Positions 39,705 to 49,200 of a DNA stretch of 51,356 nt are shown here, one piece after another. The first letter of the stretch is position 1. The number at the start of each line of letters is the position of its first letter. The DNA comes from an uncultured Bacteroidia bacterium (lineage in GTDB: Bacteria > Bacteroidota > Bacteroidia > Bacteroidales > F082), in assembly GCA_902774365.1 (NCBI GenBank), contig CACYHX010000015.1, positions 1 to 51,356 on the forward strand. Reading direction: 5' to 3'. Both the position numbers and the translations under genes were made by a program. The notes under the pieces were generated by a model, which worked only from the letters and a program-made list of their open reading frames with translations, was not told the DNA's origin and ran no database searches.

Positions 39705-40316
39705 ATGAAAAAAAACGTGTTGTTTTTCGTCCTTATGCTATCGTGCCTTGTCGGTTTCGGACAGACCGTCAATATCGGCGACATCCTATGCACTGATGGG
39801 AGCACGGTCAACCGAGAGGCATTCCTCACTTCGGGCAAAACGGCGAAGGGCATCGTTTTTTTTGTTGATGACACCAATCAGCATGGATGGGCGCTCCATT
39901 TAGCCTACCAAGGAGCGAAATTGTGGAGTCCAGAGAACCACGACATCGCTGGTTTGCAGAACTTTAGGCAATTCAGGGATGCCATCAATGACTTTGACGG
40001 CTATGAGAACACCCGAAAAATACGTGAGGCAGGCAACGCATCGCTATATCCCGCAGCCTGGGCTGTCGACTTTGCGAACGGATGGTATCTTCCCGCTGCT
40101 GGACAAATCCGCTACCTTTATGGATACATACCCGAAATCAACCAGTCGCTCGAAACCGTAGGCGGCGAAGTCATAACCCTCACCAACGACTGGTGGCTGT
40201 GGGCCTCGACTGAGTGTAGTTCCGAAGACGCTTGGGATATCAACTACCAAGGCGCTGAAGGGCACAGCAAAAAGCCCGACCATTATTTCTATGTCAGATC
40301 AGTCATCAACTTTTAA
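39705..40316 (+). CDS. Secreted protein made of one DUF1566-like module
   Basis: The 203-residue protein has a signal peptide (MKKNVLFFVLMLSCLVGFGQ) and one module: VNIGDILCTDGSTVNREAFL, TSGKTAKGIVFFVDDTNQHG, ASLYPAAWAVDFANGWYLPA and LWASTECSSEDAWDINYQG. It closely matches the N-terminal module of the 1194-residue protein just upstream (same GDILCTDGSTV start), but has neither FG-GAP repeats nor a T9SS sorting domain, so it should stay in the periplasm or be a truncated duplicate. I placed the start at 39705 because it gives the signal peptide and follows a consensus promoter. Confidence 0.8.
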   Translation: MKKNVLFFVLMLSCLVGFGQTVNIGDILCTDGSTVNREAFLTSGKTAKGIVFFVDDTNQHGWALHLAYQGAKLWSPENHDIAGLQNFRQFRDAINDFDGYENTRKIREAGNASLYPAAWAVDFANGWYLPAAGQIRYLYGYIPEINQSLETVGGEVITLTNDWWLWASTECSSEDAWDINYQGAEGHSKKPDHYFYVRSVINF

Positions 40317-40327
40317 AACGCCCTAAC

Positions 40328-43300
40328 GTGAAACGTCGAATACATATCATCCTCGCTTTCTTGCTATCGGCCATTACTCCACTTTGGGCGCAGACCTATA
40401 GCATTGGCGACTTGATTGTCAACGACGACGGCTCGAAAGGCATTGTCTTTTATGTCACTCCCGACCGCACCGATGGTTGGATGGTAGCCCTCAACGACCT
40501 ACCGACACATAATTGGGGATTGCCATTAGACATCGCCAGTTTGCAGAACCTTTCCAACCCCAATGCACTATTAAGCGACACGGATGGCTTGACTCACACT
40601 GAGATAATCAGGCAGTACCACTCTGACAACGGTTATCTCCAACCCTACGGAGCCGGCATCGTAGATTTTGAACATGGATGGTACATTCCCTCTTCGGGTC
40701 AGCTCATGAAACTTTGCAGTGTCTTGAGCATGATTAGCGACGACCTCATCCGAGCGGGAGGCAGCACGCTAGATTGGCAACCTTATTTCACCAGCACCGA
40801 ATCCACATCGTCGAATCAGATCTGGGCTGTAGACTTCGGCAATCACAGTCGCGACTGGGGTGGTAGTTTCGTCAGCACGGCGAAGTCGAGCGAAGCGGGC
40901 TTCCGTGCGGTGAGAAACATCCGATTCGAGAACACGCCGCTACCCGAGCCTACCCTCCCCGACAACATCATTGAAAGCGACTGCAACGGCCCGTTGGATG
41001 GCAATGCTTGGGACGTGGCCCTCATTCATTCCACACCTGAGGTGGTGGCTTCTTACGCCCCTGTAATGGCTGGTGACATCGACAGCAACGGCGTCGTCGA
41101 CATACTGATTTCGCACTTCAATGGCAACAACTACCGCACCAATACCTTGGACGTTTATAGTGGGATTGACCTCTCGCTACAATACAGGTTCAACATCCAA
41201 GACTCCATCTATAACACCACAGGAAACTATGCCCTCTGTAGGTATCCCCTGCCAGACGGCTCGCAGCAAGGTGCCATCTTTGTCCACAGTTACGACAGAA
41301 AGATCCGTTCATACACCATCGATGGTACGTTACTCAACGTGTCGGACCGTGCCACTTCCTGCGAAGGCATGGTCTCATTCGCCGATTTCAATGGCGACGG
41401 CTTCCCAGAAGTATATGCCGGCAGCGATATCTTCGATGCCTCCACGCTGAGATGGCTCTGCTCGGGTCCCGAAAACGGAAACAAAGGAGAGAGTTACAGA
41501 GGCTCGGCGCCAGGTGTAGTCAACAGTCACCGCTGCTATTACGCCATGTCGTTAGCCAGCAACGTATTAGGTGATGCAAAGCAAGAACTGATTTGCGGCA
41601 ACACCATCTACGACGTAAACATCATCAGCCGCACCAATCCCGCGTTGAACTCCATCACCGTCAACAAGACCATCTCGCCACCGAATGGATACTCGCCAGA
41701 CGGCCATGTCAGCCTTGCCGACTTCGACCTTGACGGCGAATGCGAAGTGCTTGTCACCCGCAACGACACCGACGACCATACCATGGGCACGGTCTATTTC
41801 TATGCCTACAAGCCTTCTAACGGGCAAATCATTTTCCAGAAAACCGTCCAATGCCTTTGCACCGATTATCCCCTCATCGGCAATATCGACGATGACCCGC
41901 ATCCCGAGATTGTCTTTCTTGAAAAGCAAGAGTCCTGGCAACACATGTATATCTATTGCTGGCGATACACGTTACAATCTGGGCTGACCACCCTCTGGCA
42001 ACACCAGCACGACGATTTATCAGGGCAAACAGGCATCACACTTTTTGACTTCAACCAGGATGACATCATGGAACTCGTCTACCGCGATAGTGACAACCTT
42101 CGCATCATCAACGGTAGCGGGAAGAGTCACATTACCGGTAACGACACTATCAGACCTTACAACATCTACACTCGAATGATGGCTGCTGGGACAGGCTGTG
42201 AATACCCAATCGTTGCCGATGTCAATGGCGATGGATGTGCCGAAATCCTTGTTTCAGGTATGCTTGACCAATCAGCCAACCTTCCCGGCATTGGCGGGCT
42301 CCACATGTTCGGCAATCCCGGTAACTGGGCGCCTGCCAGACCTGTGTGGAACCAATACATGTACCATGTCACCAATGTCAACGAAGACCTGACCATTCCC
42401 ACTTATTGCTTCGACAAAGCCACAGTCTTCACTGCGCCTGATGGCACCATCCGCAGGCCCTACAACAACTTTTTGCAACAAGCCTATTACATCACCCCAG
42501 AAGGCGAGCCATACCACCCCAGTGGCTATTTGGAAGTCAATGTTAACGGCACAGGCTGCAATGCCTATACCTTCCATGGCGTCACTTATGACGAAAGCGG
42601 CCTTTTTGAACTGCTCGTTGAGTCACCGGAAGGCTGCGACACGCTATACCACATAACGGTCAGCATTGGCGGGACCATCACCCACGAATGGTCGCAGCAG
42701 GCCTGCAACCATTTTGTCTGGAACGGCACCAACTACACCGAACCTGGCGATTACATCCAAGATTTCGTCTCCGCTGACGGCTGCGATAGCATCGTCACGC
42801 TCCATCTGACTTTCTCCGACGCCTTGGAATACAATGTCGACACTGCCGTCTGCCAAAGTCTCTGGTGGAATGGGCAAGAATACACGGAGGCTGGCGTATA
42901 CACACAGCAATTCCTTGATGTTGACGGCTGCGACTCCATCGTGCATCTTCACCTTTCCTTTGCCGGACAACCCGAGTCCATCCCCGATATCATCGGCCTG
43001 ACCGAAGTCAACGTGGGCACCGACCTCATCGTGGGGCAATACTTCTACCACATCGACTCCGTCCCCTTGGCCACCCATTATGAATGGACACTCGAGGGGG
43101 CCGACTGGATCATGGACACCACCGGCACGCAATGTTCCCTCCTGATAACCACCCCAGGCACAGCCATCCTGAAAGTCAGGGCTTGGAACGACTGCGGTGA
43201 AACGGAGCAGGAAATCGTCATCCATGCCGGCTTCTTCGACGTGGACGAACGCCAAACGGCTCCCGTGACCCTCTATCCTAACCCCGCTAACGACAAAGTC

Positions 43301-43489
43301 TTCGTTGAAGCGGAAGACATCCAATCCATCAAGGTTTACGACATGTGGGGACAGTCCCTGAAGACCATAGACGGAGCAAATACTGGCAAGGTTGAAATCA
43401 GCCTACATGACCTCGCCACAGGCATCTATACCGTTGAGGTTTTGACCAAGCAGGGCAAGGCCATCAAGAAACTCAGTGTCGTGAAGTGA
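40328..43489 (+). CDS. T9SS-exported protein with FG-GAP-type repeats, second copy
   Basis: The 1053-residue protein starts at a GTG (40328), 11 bases after the preceding stop. After a signal peptide (to about residue 22, LWAQ) it has one DUF1566-like module, FG-GAP-type repeats (AGDIDSNGVVDILIS, ADFNGDGFPEVYAG, ADFDLDGECEVLVT, GNIDDDPHPEIVFL, ADVNGDGCAEILVS), three GCDS-type Cys repeats (HFVWNGTNYTEPGDYIQDF and relatives) and a sorting domain (TLYPNPANDKVFVEAEDI to KKLSVVK). It is a paralog of the protein at 36040-39624 and the last 520 bases are nearly identical in DNA. It has one extra Cys repeat and one fewer N-terminal module. Confidence 0.87.
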   Translation: MKRRIHIILAFLLSAITPLWAQTYSIGDLIVNDDGSKGIVFYVTPDRTDGWMVALNDLPTHNWGLPLDIASLQNLSNPNALLSDTDGLTHTEIIRQYHSDNGYLQPYGAGIVDFEHGWYIPSSGQLMKLCSVLSMISDDLIRAGGSTLDWQPYFTSTESTSSNQIWAVDFGNHSRDWGGSFVSTAKSSEAGFRAVRNIRFENTPLPEPTLPDNIIESDCNGPLDGNAWDVALIHSTPEVVASYAPVMAGDIDSNGVVDILISHFNGNNYRTNTLDVYSGIDLSLQYRFNIQDSIYNTTGNYALCRYPLPDGSQQGAIFVHSYDRKIRSYTIDGTLLNVSDRATSCEGMVSFADFNGDGFPEVYAGSDIFDASTLRWLCSGPENGNKGESYRGSAPGVVNSHRCYYAMSLASNVLGDAKQELICGNTIYDVNIISRTNPALNSITVNKTISPPNGYSPDGHVSLADFDLDGECEVLVTRNDTDDHTMGTVYFYAYKPSNGQIIFQKTVQCLCTDYPLIGNIDDDPHPEIVFLEKQESWQHMYIYCWRYTLQSGLTTLWQHQHDDLSGQTGITLFDFNQDDIMELVYRDSDNLRIINGSGKSHITGNDTIRPYNIYTRMMAAGTGCEYPIVADVNGDGCAEILVSGMLDQSANLPGIGGLHMFGNPGNWAPARPVWNQYMYHVTNVNEDLTIPTYCFDKATVFTAPDGTIRRPYNNFLQQAYYITPEGEPYHPSGYLEVNVNGTGCNAYTFHGVTYDESGLFELLVESPEGCDTLYHITVSIGGTITHEWSQQACNHFVWNGTNYTEPGDYIQDFVSADGCDSIVTLHLTFSDALEYNVDTAVCQSLWWNGQEYTEAGVYTQQFLDVDGCDSIVHLHLSFAGQPESIPDIIGLTEVNVGTDLIVGQYFYHIDSVPLATHYEWTLEGADWIMDTTGTQCSLLITTPGTAILKVRAWNDCGETEQEIVIHAGFFDVDERQTAPVTLYPNPANDKVFVEAEDIQSIKVYDMWGQSLKTIDGANTGKVEISLHDLATGIYTVEVLTKQGKAIKKLSVVK

Positions 43490-43490
43490 C

Positions 43491-45029
43491 TTATTTCCTT
43501 CTTACCATCTTCCATCCTCTGTCAATCAAATCATTGACAGATTGAGAGACTTTCAGCTTATAGATAGCCGTCATACCCAAGGCGAGGAAGATGATGGTCT
43601 TCAGCAACGCATCAATGGCCAAGCCAAATACGGGTTTAGTAAATGGCTCTACCAACAAAGACGTCAACATGCTCGTCCATAGCCAGTTGAGGCCAAAAAG
43701 AGCAAGGATGACCACTGCCACGGGCAACAACTGCTTCGACAAGGGCATCACGCCTACTTTCCATTTGATGAAAGCAATCAAAAGGATGAAATAGATGAGA
43801 TAAGACAGCATTTGAGCCAATGCGCCTCCGTTGATGTCCCATTTCGGGACGAGCCAAATGTTCAGCCCAACAGACATCCCCGCCAGCAAGACGGTGAATA
43901 TCAACGAATAATAGTAATACTTCGAATAACTCAATGCCGTAGTCACCACGCCGAAGGTGGAATATACAAGGCGGCTCAGCGAGAGAATCAGCACCGCCCA
44001 CTTACCCAAGCGGTAGATGTCGCCATTGGGCAACAGGTCGAAAATGAAATCGATGTTGATCCAAATGAGGAAAAAGACGAAGGTGCCGGCGATGAACTGA
44101 TGCAACGCCACGCTCTTGCACAGCGCGTCGGCCTGTTTCACGTCCTGCTTGGCCATGGCGTCGGAGATGTGGGGACGGGAGATGGCGCCCAAGGAGCGGT
44201 AGGGCATCTCGACGAGAGCCGCGATGTTGGTGGCGATGGTGAACACGCCCGCCAAATAGAAGCCCGTCTTGCCCGCCACGAAGAACTTCGACAACATCGG
44301 AATCGCATTGCCTGCCAAAGCCGCCGTCAGCATAAACAAAGTATAGAAAAGGAAATCGCGTTTCAGCTGCGGCTTAATGTAATCCCATTCGATCTTGAAC
44401 GACACCCGTTTCAGCAACAACAGGTAAACGACATTGATGAGGGTGGCCAAGCCATACATCACACAGAAAGAAATGATGACGCCATCGAAATCAATGACCT
44501 TATAAAAATACAACAGGTAAATCGCCAATGTGCCCACCCGCAGCCCTACCTCACGGACGAACTTGGGGAGGACGATGCGCAGCAATAGGTTGCTATTCGT
44601 CTCAAAGACAGAGATATAAAGCATGAAAAACGCCAGCGGGATGACGAAGTTGACGTATTTGGCAAACAGGTCGGCACCCACTGCGGCATCTTTCGTGAAG
44701 AAGTCCACAATGGCGACTTTGAAGCAGAAAAAAGCCAACAAAAAGAAGGTAAAGCCAACCAACGGCACCAATAACGTCCAGCCGAAGAAGCCGTGGTCAC
44801 GATGTTCCTCGTCCTTGAAGAAAGGATAGTAGCGCATCGCCGACGAGTTGGTGCCCAGTTGTGCCAATCCGCCAAACAGCAGCGAGCATTGCAACAGGAT
44901 GTCGATGAGGCCAATCTGTTCGGCTTGCAGGGCTTTCGTCTGGATGAAAAAAGTCGTGACGATGCCCACGGCCACCCCGATGTAGGTGGCGATGGTGCCC
45001 TTGATACTCTGTCGTGCCACGATGCCCAT
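43491..45029 (-). CDS. Polysaccharide flippase (Wzx/MOP superfamily)
   Basis: The 512-residue membrane protein has about 14 hydrophobic helices and starts GIVARQSIKGTIATYIGVAV, as lipopolysaccharide flippases of the oligosaccharide_flippase family do. Later parts include AQLGTNSSAMRYYPFF and NIAALVEMPYRSLGAISRPH, which fit the same family. It should turn lipid-linked glycan units across the inner membrane, supplying the surface-glycan genes to its left. I use the ATG at 45029, 5 bases after the stop of the BrkB-type gene, rather than the in-frame ATG at 45089 inside that gene. The 3' end abuts the convergent secreted-protein gene with a 1-base gap. Confidence 0.88.
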   Translation of the reverse strand: MGIVARQSIKGTIATYIGVAVGIVTTFFIQTKALQAEQIGLIDILLQCSLLFGGLAQLGTNSSAMRYYPFFKDEEHRDHGFFGWTLLVPLVGFTFFLLAFFCFKVAIVDFFTKDAAVGADLFAKYVNFVIPLAFFMLYISVFETNSNLLLRIVLPKFVREVGLRVGTLAIYLLYFYKVIDFDGVIISFCVMYGLATLINVVYLLLLKRVSFKIEWDYIKPQLKRDFLFYTLFMLTAALAGNAIPMLSKFFVAGKTGFYLAGVFTIATNIAALVEMPYRSLGAISRPHISDAMAKQDVKQADALCKSVALHQFIAGTFVFFLIWINIDFIFDLLPNGDIYRLGKWAVLILSLSRLVYSTFGVVTTALSYSKYYYYSLIFTVLLAGMSVGLNIWLVPKWDINGGALAQMLSYLIYFILLIAFIKWKVGVMPLSKQLLPVAVVILALFGLNWLWTSMLTSLLVEPFTKPVFGLAIDALLKTIIFLALGMTAIYKLKVSQSVNDLIDRGWKMVRRK

Positions 45030-45033
45030 GATG

Positions 45034-46326
45034 CTATTTTTCAGAAATCGAATATTCCTCTTCAGAGCGTTTCCGCTCGGCCTCCACATATTCCTCGTAA
45101 GCCTTGATAATCAGCTTATTGTTCTTAACCTCCACCTCCATATCCCGAATCAGCACACTCTGTTCTTCGATTTTATTTCTAAGCACTTCGATTCTTTGCT
45201 GATAGTCTTCATTAGCCACCTGATAGGACTTGATATGTTTCTTCAGGTCTTCGATGACGATTTCGCGGCGGCGGTTGGCAATCTCTGAATCACTCGTTCT
45301 GTCGGCGTTACGACGGATACCCGAATTCAGGTCGTTGCCGGCCAAAATCAAGATGGCCACCACCCAAATCCAAAGCATTAGGATGATGAGCGTACCGATG
45401 GAGCCATAGAGCACATTGTAACGCGAGAAGTTGGAGATGTATATGTTGAACCCCACGGTTCCCAAGACAAACAAGGTGGTGGCAAGAATGGTACCTGGAC
45501 TGAAGATAACGAAATCGCGGTAGCGTTTCTCTCCGTGCGGCCCTGTCCGTTTTCGCTCGACACGGTAATGTTCCTTGAACTTGACGTTGCCGAAATAATA
45601 TAGCAACGCAATGCCGAAACTCAATGCGAAAACGCCGATTACCCATCGTAGCACGCTAAACAGGAAGAAAGTGAAAGAGCCGCCTTCCAAAATTTCGTTT
45701 GTAACAAGATATTTCAACACCATACCACCCAACGAAATCAGCAACACCGAAATCACTACCAGCGCGCCCAAGACGATCAGCATGATGATGGCAAAAAGGC
45801 GTTGCATAAGCCAACCTTTCAAATTCAGACCCTTGTCAGTCAAGAAGTTGGCATAGACATTGCGAAAACCGTTGAAGACAGCCACGATGCCGTTGGATCC
45901 GAAAACCAAGCACATGATAATACTGATGGACAGCAACCCTTCATGAGATTGGTTCATGATGACGTCGATGGTTTCCTTCACATAATCCATTGTCCCAGAG
46001 GGGACGAGAAAGTCATCCAAAGCCATCATCACACGCTCGTAGAGGTGAGGAATGGGAATATAGGGGACCAGCGTGAAGAAAAAGAGGATTAGGGGGAACA
46101 GCGCCACGAAGAAGTTGAACGCCACGCCAGCGGCGCGGTCGACAGTGCGGCCCTTGGTGAACAGTTTGAAAAAATCAATCAACACGTCCATAAGGGGCGA
46201 TTTCGTACCAGGGAAACGCACCAAACGCAGAAAGTTATCATCCCTATGGTACCAATCCTTCAAAGCCTGGATTCTTTTCTGCACCCACGACTTCAGCTTG
46301 CCTTCTTTCTTTTGTTCTTCGGACAT
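45034..46326 (-). CDS. YihY/BrkB-family membrane protein with C-terminal coiled coil
   Basis: The 430-residue protein belongs to the YihY/virulence factor BrkB family: RTVDRAAGVAFNFFVALFPL, FGSNGIVAVFNGFRNVY, an ALSFGIALLYYFGNVKFKEH segment and SPGTILATTLFVLGTVGFNI with YGSIGTLIILMLWIWVVAIL. Six membrane helices span about 60-330. After the last one a long helix (QVANEDYQQRIEVLRNKIEE) gives a cytosolic coiled coil not found in E. coli YihY. Once called RNase BN, the family is now regarded as membrane protein of unclear role. It precedes the flippase gene by 4 bases and has a TATTTTTG box at 46354-46347. Confidence 0.9.
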   Translation of the reverse strand: MSEEQKKEGKLKSWVQKRIQALKDWYHRDDNFLRLVRFPGTKSPLMDVLIDFFKLFTKGRTVDRAAGVAFNFFVALFPLILFFFTLVPYIPIPHLYERVMMALDDFLVPSGTMDYVKETIDVIMNQSHEGLLSISIIMCLVFGSNGIVAVFNGFRNVYANFLTDKGLNLKGWLMQRLFAIIMLIVLGALVVISVLLISLGGMVLKYLVTNEILEGGSFTFFLFSVLRWVIGVFALSFGIALLYYFGNVKFKEHYRVERKRTGPHGEKRYRDFVIFSPGTILATTLFVLGTVGFNIYISNFSRYNVLYGSIGTLIILMLWIWVVAILILAGNDLNSGIRRNADRTSDSEIANRRREIVIEDLKKHIKSYQVANEDYQQRIEVLRNKIEEQSVLIRDMEVEVKNNKLIIKAYEEYVEAERKRSEEEYSISEK

Positions 46327-46346
46327 CTTTAGAATAATTCAACCTG

Positions 46347-46393
46347 CAAAAATAGTGGTTTTATTGCAACAAACCCTAAAAAACGTATTTTTG
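46347..46393. promoter_or_regulatory. Divergent promoters, BrkB-type gene and rseC
   Basis: Plus strand: TTG (46364-46366), 19 bases, TATTTTTG (46386-46393), with the rseC ATG only 4 bases on at 46398, so the mRNA is predicted to be leaderless. Minus strand: TATTTTTG at 46354-46347, 20 bases before the ATG at 46326. Confidence 0.75.
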
Positions 46394-46397
46394 CGGC

Positions 46398-46814
46398 ATG
46401 AAAAACGAAGAAACCATCTCCCACGAGGGTGTCGTCAGCAAAATCACCGACGACGAACTGGAAATCAAGATACTGGCGCAGAGTGCCTGCGCCGCTTGTC
46501 ATGCCAAGAGTGCCTGCGGCATAGGCGAGCAGGCCGAGAAAATCCTCACCGTGCCGAGGCCTAAAGGCAAAGACTTCGCCATCGGCCAGAAAGTGAATGT
46601 CAGGATGGCCATCGGTCAAGGCAACAAGGCAGCGGTATTGGCATATCTCATTCCGATTCTATTGTTGCTGGCCGTGCTGTTCGCCTGCCTCGGACTCGGC
46701 GTCAACGAAGGCTTGTCGGCGCTCATCAGCATCGTCGCGTTGATACCTTATTATATTGTGCTTTACCTGCGGCGCGACAAACTAAAGCAAAAGTTTGATT
46801 ATTTCGTGGAGTAA
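46398..46814 (+). CDS. rseC: RseC/MucC family protein (SoxR-reducing system)
   Basis: The 138-residue protein has an N-terminal cytosolic part with a cysteine motif (QSACAACHAKSACGIGEQ, about 33-50) and two membrane helices (about 77-95 and 99-116). RseC-family proteins accompany the Rnf complex and are linked in E. coli to keeping SoxR reduced and to sigma-E control; the Bacteroidota version probably helps assemble or regulate Rnf. It lies 89 bases upstream of rnfB, the normal arrangement in the phylum, but rnfB has its own promoter. Its transcript is predicted to start at the ATG. Confidence 0.88.
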   Translation: MKNEETISHEGVVSKITDDELEIKILAQSACAACHAKSACGIGEQAEKILTVPRPKGKDFAIGQKVNVRMAIGQGNKAAVLAYLIPILLLLAVLFACLGLGVNEGLSALISIVALIPYYIVLYLRRDKLKQKFDYFVE

Positions 46815-46831
46815 AAAACCAAAAATTTTCC

Positions 46832-46862
46832 TTTGACGAAAAAAGGAGTTTCCGTATTTTTG
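46832..46862 (+). promoter_or_regulatory. Consensus promoter of the rnf operon
   Basis: TTTG at 46832-46835, 19 bases, TATTTTTG at 46855-46862: a full match. Transcription should begin near 46869, giving a 35-base A-rich leader before the rnfB ATG at 46904. Confidence 0.88.
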
Positions 46863-46903
46863 CAAGTTCTAATCCTTGAAAACAAACTCAAAATTCTATA
46901 CTA

Positions 46904-47848
46904 ATGAGTAAGATTTTACTAATTTCCTTAGTGGTTCTCGGAATCCTGGGCGGCATCCTTGCCGTGATTCTGTACTTTGTGGCACAGAAGTTCAAGGTGG
47001 AAGAGAACCCGCTGATTGATGAAGCGGAGGCTTGCTTGCCCGGCGCCAACTGTGGTGGCTGCGGCTTTGCAGGCTGCCGTGCCTTGGCCGAAGCCTGCGT
47101 GAAGCAAGCGGCAGAGAAAGGCAACATCGACGGTTTGGCCTGCCCTGGCACCGACATGGGCAAGGTGGCCGCCGTCCTTGGCCTCACCGCCGGCACCTTC
47201 GAGCCCAAGATCGCTGTGGTGCGCTGCAATGGCGGTTGCAAGAACTCACCCGCCAAGGTGCATTATGAAGGCGCTGACATCTGCGCTTTCGCCAACACGC
47301 TCTATGCCGGTGAAGGCGGCTGCTCAAAAGGTTGCCTCGGCCTCGGCGACTGCGTGAAGAAGTGTAACTTCGATGCCCTGCACATCGACGAGGAGACGCG
47401 GCTTCCTGTCGTCGACCCCGACAAGTGCGTGGGTTGCGGCGTGTGCGCCCGCACCTGCCCGCGTGGCGTCATTGAGGTGCGTCCGCGTGGCAAGAAAGAC
47501 CGTCGCGTCTACGTGTGCTGCGTCAACACCGACAAGGGTGCTTTGGTCACAAAGAACTGCACGGTGGGCTGCATCGGCTGCCAGAAGTGCTTGAAGGAAT
47601 GTCCCTTCGAGGCCATCGAGATGCGCGGCAACCTGGCCTACATCGACCCGGCCAAGTGCAAGGCCTGCGGCAAGTGCGCCAAGGTATGTCCTCGTGGCAG
47701 CATCCACGCCGTCAACTTCCCGGCACCCAAGCCGGAGGCTCCCGCCCTGCAAGGTGCCGAGCCCGCAGTGAAGCCTCAACCAAAACCCGAGGCACAACCT
47801 GTCGAGGTGAAAACTGAAGTCAAACCCGAAAACACCGTCACAGCATGA
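46904..47848 (+). CDS. rnfB: Rnf complex subunit RnfB (ferredoxin-type)
   Basis: RnfB accepts electrons from reduced ferredoxin. The 314-residue protein has an N-terminal membrane helix (about 1-24), a [4Fe-4S] domain CLPGANCGGCGFAGCRALAE (about 44-63), and several more cluster motifs: GDCVKKCNFDAL, CVGCGVCARTCPRG, GCIGCQKCLKECPFEAIEMR and CKACGKCAKVCPRGS. It ends in a Pro/Glu/Lys-rich tail of about 35 residues. It is longer than E. coli RsxB because of additional ferredoxin modules, as usual in Bacteroidota. Stop and rnfC start overlap by 4 bases. Confidence 0.96.
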   Translation: MSKILLISLVVLGILGGILAVILYFVAQKFKVEENPLIDEAEACLPGANCGGCGFAGCRALAEACVKQAAEKGNIDGLACPGTDMGKVAAVLGLTAGTFEPKIAVVRCNGGCKNSPAKVHYEGADICAFANTLYAGEGGCSKGCLGLGDCVKKCNFDALHIDEETRLPVVDPDKCVGCGVCARTCPRGVIEVRPRGKKDRRVYVCCVNTDKGALVTKNCTVGCIGCQKCLKECPFEAIEMRGNLAYIDPAKCKACGKCAKVCPRGSIHAVNFPAPKPEAPALQGAEPAVKPQPKPEAQPVEVKTEVKPENTVTA

Positions 47849-49200
47849 ACCCGATAAAGACTTTCCATAAGGGCGGCGTGCATCCCGAAGAGAACAAACT
47901 CTCGGCCGACCTGCCCATACAAGACTTCCCGATGCCCAAGCAGATCATCGTCCCGCTGGGACAATGCCTCGGTGCACCGGCTGAATGCATCGTCAACAAA
48001 GGCGACCGCGTGCTGACGGGTCAACTCATCGGCACGGCCAAGGGCTTCATCTCGGCCAACGTCCACTCGCCCGCCACTGGCATCGTAGCCAAGGTCGACG
48101 TGGTGATGGACCACACGGGATATTACAAGCCCGCCGTCTTCATCGACCGTGAAGAGCAAGACGAATGGGTTGAAGGTGTCATCAACACCGACGAACTCAT
48201 CACCGACATCAAGTTGGACTCCAAGCAGATCATCGACAAGGTGAAGGAATGCGGCATCGTCGGCATGGGCGGCGCCACCTTCCCCACCCACGTCAAGTTG
48301 ATGGTGCCCGAAGGCAAAAAAGCCGAATATGTCATCATCAACGCCGCCGAGTGCGAGCCTTACCTGACCTGCGACTACCGCCTCCTCCTGGAGAAGACAC
48401 AGGAGTTCCTCATGGGCGTCAAGATCCTGATGAAGGCCGTCAATACCGACAAGGGCATCATCGGCATCGAGACCAACAAGATGAAGGCCATCGAGCTGCT
48501 TGAGAAGACCATCAACGAGCATAAAGACCTTTACGCCGGCATCGAGGTGCAGCCTCTGAAGACCAAGTACCCGCAAGGCGGCGAAAAGCAAATCATCAAG
48601 GCCATCACGGGCCGCGAGGTGCCGTCGGGCAAGCTGCCCATCGAGACGGGTTGCGTCGTCGTCAACGTGGCCTCGACCTACGCCGTCTACGAAGCCGTGC
48701 AGAAGAACAAGCCCCTCATCGAGCGCATCGTCACCGTCACGGGTAAGTCCGTCAAGAAGCCTGGTAACTTCCGTTGCCGCTTCGGCGTGCCTGCCGACCT
48801 CCTCATCGAGGCCGCTGGCGGTCTGCCCGAAGGCATCACGGACGTCATCAACGGCGGTCCCATGATGGGCAAGTCGGTCTCTGTGACCAGCTTCCCCACC
48901 ATGAAAGGCACGTCGGGCATCCTGCTGATGACATTAGACGAGGCACAAGACCGTCGCCAGACCAACTGCATCCGCTGCGGTCGCTGCGCCGGCGCCTGCC
49001 CCATGGGCTTGCAGCCGTTCTTGCTCCACAAGCTAGCCAAGCAGAACAACTTCGACGAGACCGAGAGCAACCATATCATGGACTGCATCGAATGCGGTTC
49101 CTGCGAGTTTACCTGTCCCGCCAACATCCCGCTGCTGGACTACATCCGTTACGGCAAGGCCAAGACTGGCGCCATCATCCGTGCGCGTAATCAGAAATAA
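47845..49200 (+). CDS. rnfC: Rnf complex subunit RnfC
   Basis: RnfC is the peripheral NADH-side subunit of the ion-translocating ferredoxin:NAD+ oxidoreductase, with FMN and two [4Fe-4S] clusters. The 451-residue protein shows the barrel-sandwich start FHKGGVHPEENKLSADLPIQ, the nucleotide-binding MGGATFPTHVKLMVPEGKKA, FMN-contact INAAECEPYLTCDYRLLLE and the cluster motifs CIRCGRCAGACPMGLQP and CIECGSCEFTCPANIP near the C-terminus. A 132-base gap with repeats separates it from rnfD, while all other rnf genes touch or overlap. Confidence 0.97.
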   Translation: MNPIKTFHKGGVHPEENKLSADLPIQDFPMPKQIIVPLGQCLGAPAECIVNKGDRVLTGQLIGTAKGFISANVHSPATGIVAKVDVVMDHTGYYKPAVFIDREEQDEWVEGVINTDELITDIKLDSKQIIDKVKECGIVGMGGATFPTHVKLMVPEGKKAEYVIINAAECEPYLTCDYRLLLEKTQEFLMGVKILMKAVNTDKGIIGIETNKMKAIELLEKTINEHKDLYAGIEVQPLKTKYPQGGEKQIIKAITGREVPSGKLPIETGCVVVNVASTYAVYEAVQKNKPLIERIVTVTGKSVKKPGNFRCRFGVPADLLIEAAGGLPEGITDVINGGPMMGKSVSVTSFPTMKGTSGILLMTLDEAQDRRQTNCIRCGRCAGACPMGLQPFLLHKLAKQNNFDETESNHIMDCIECGSCEFTCPANIPLLDYIRYGKAKTGAIIRARNQK

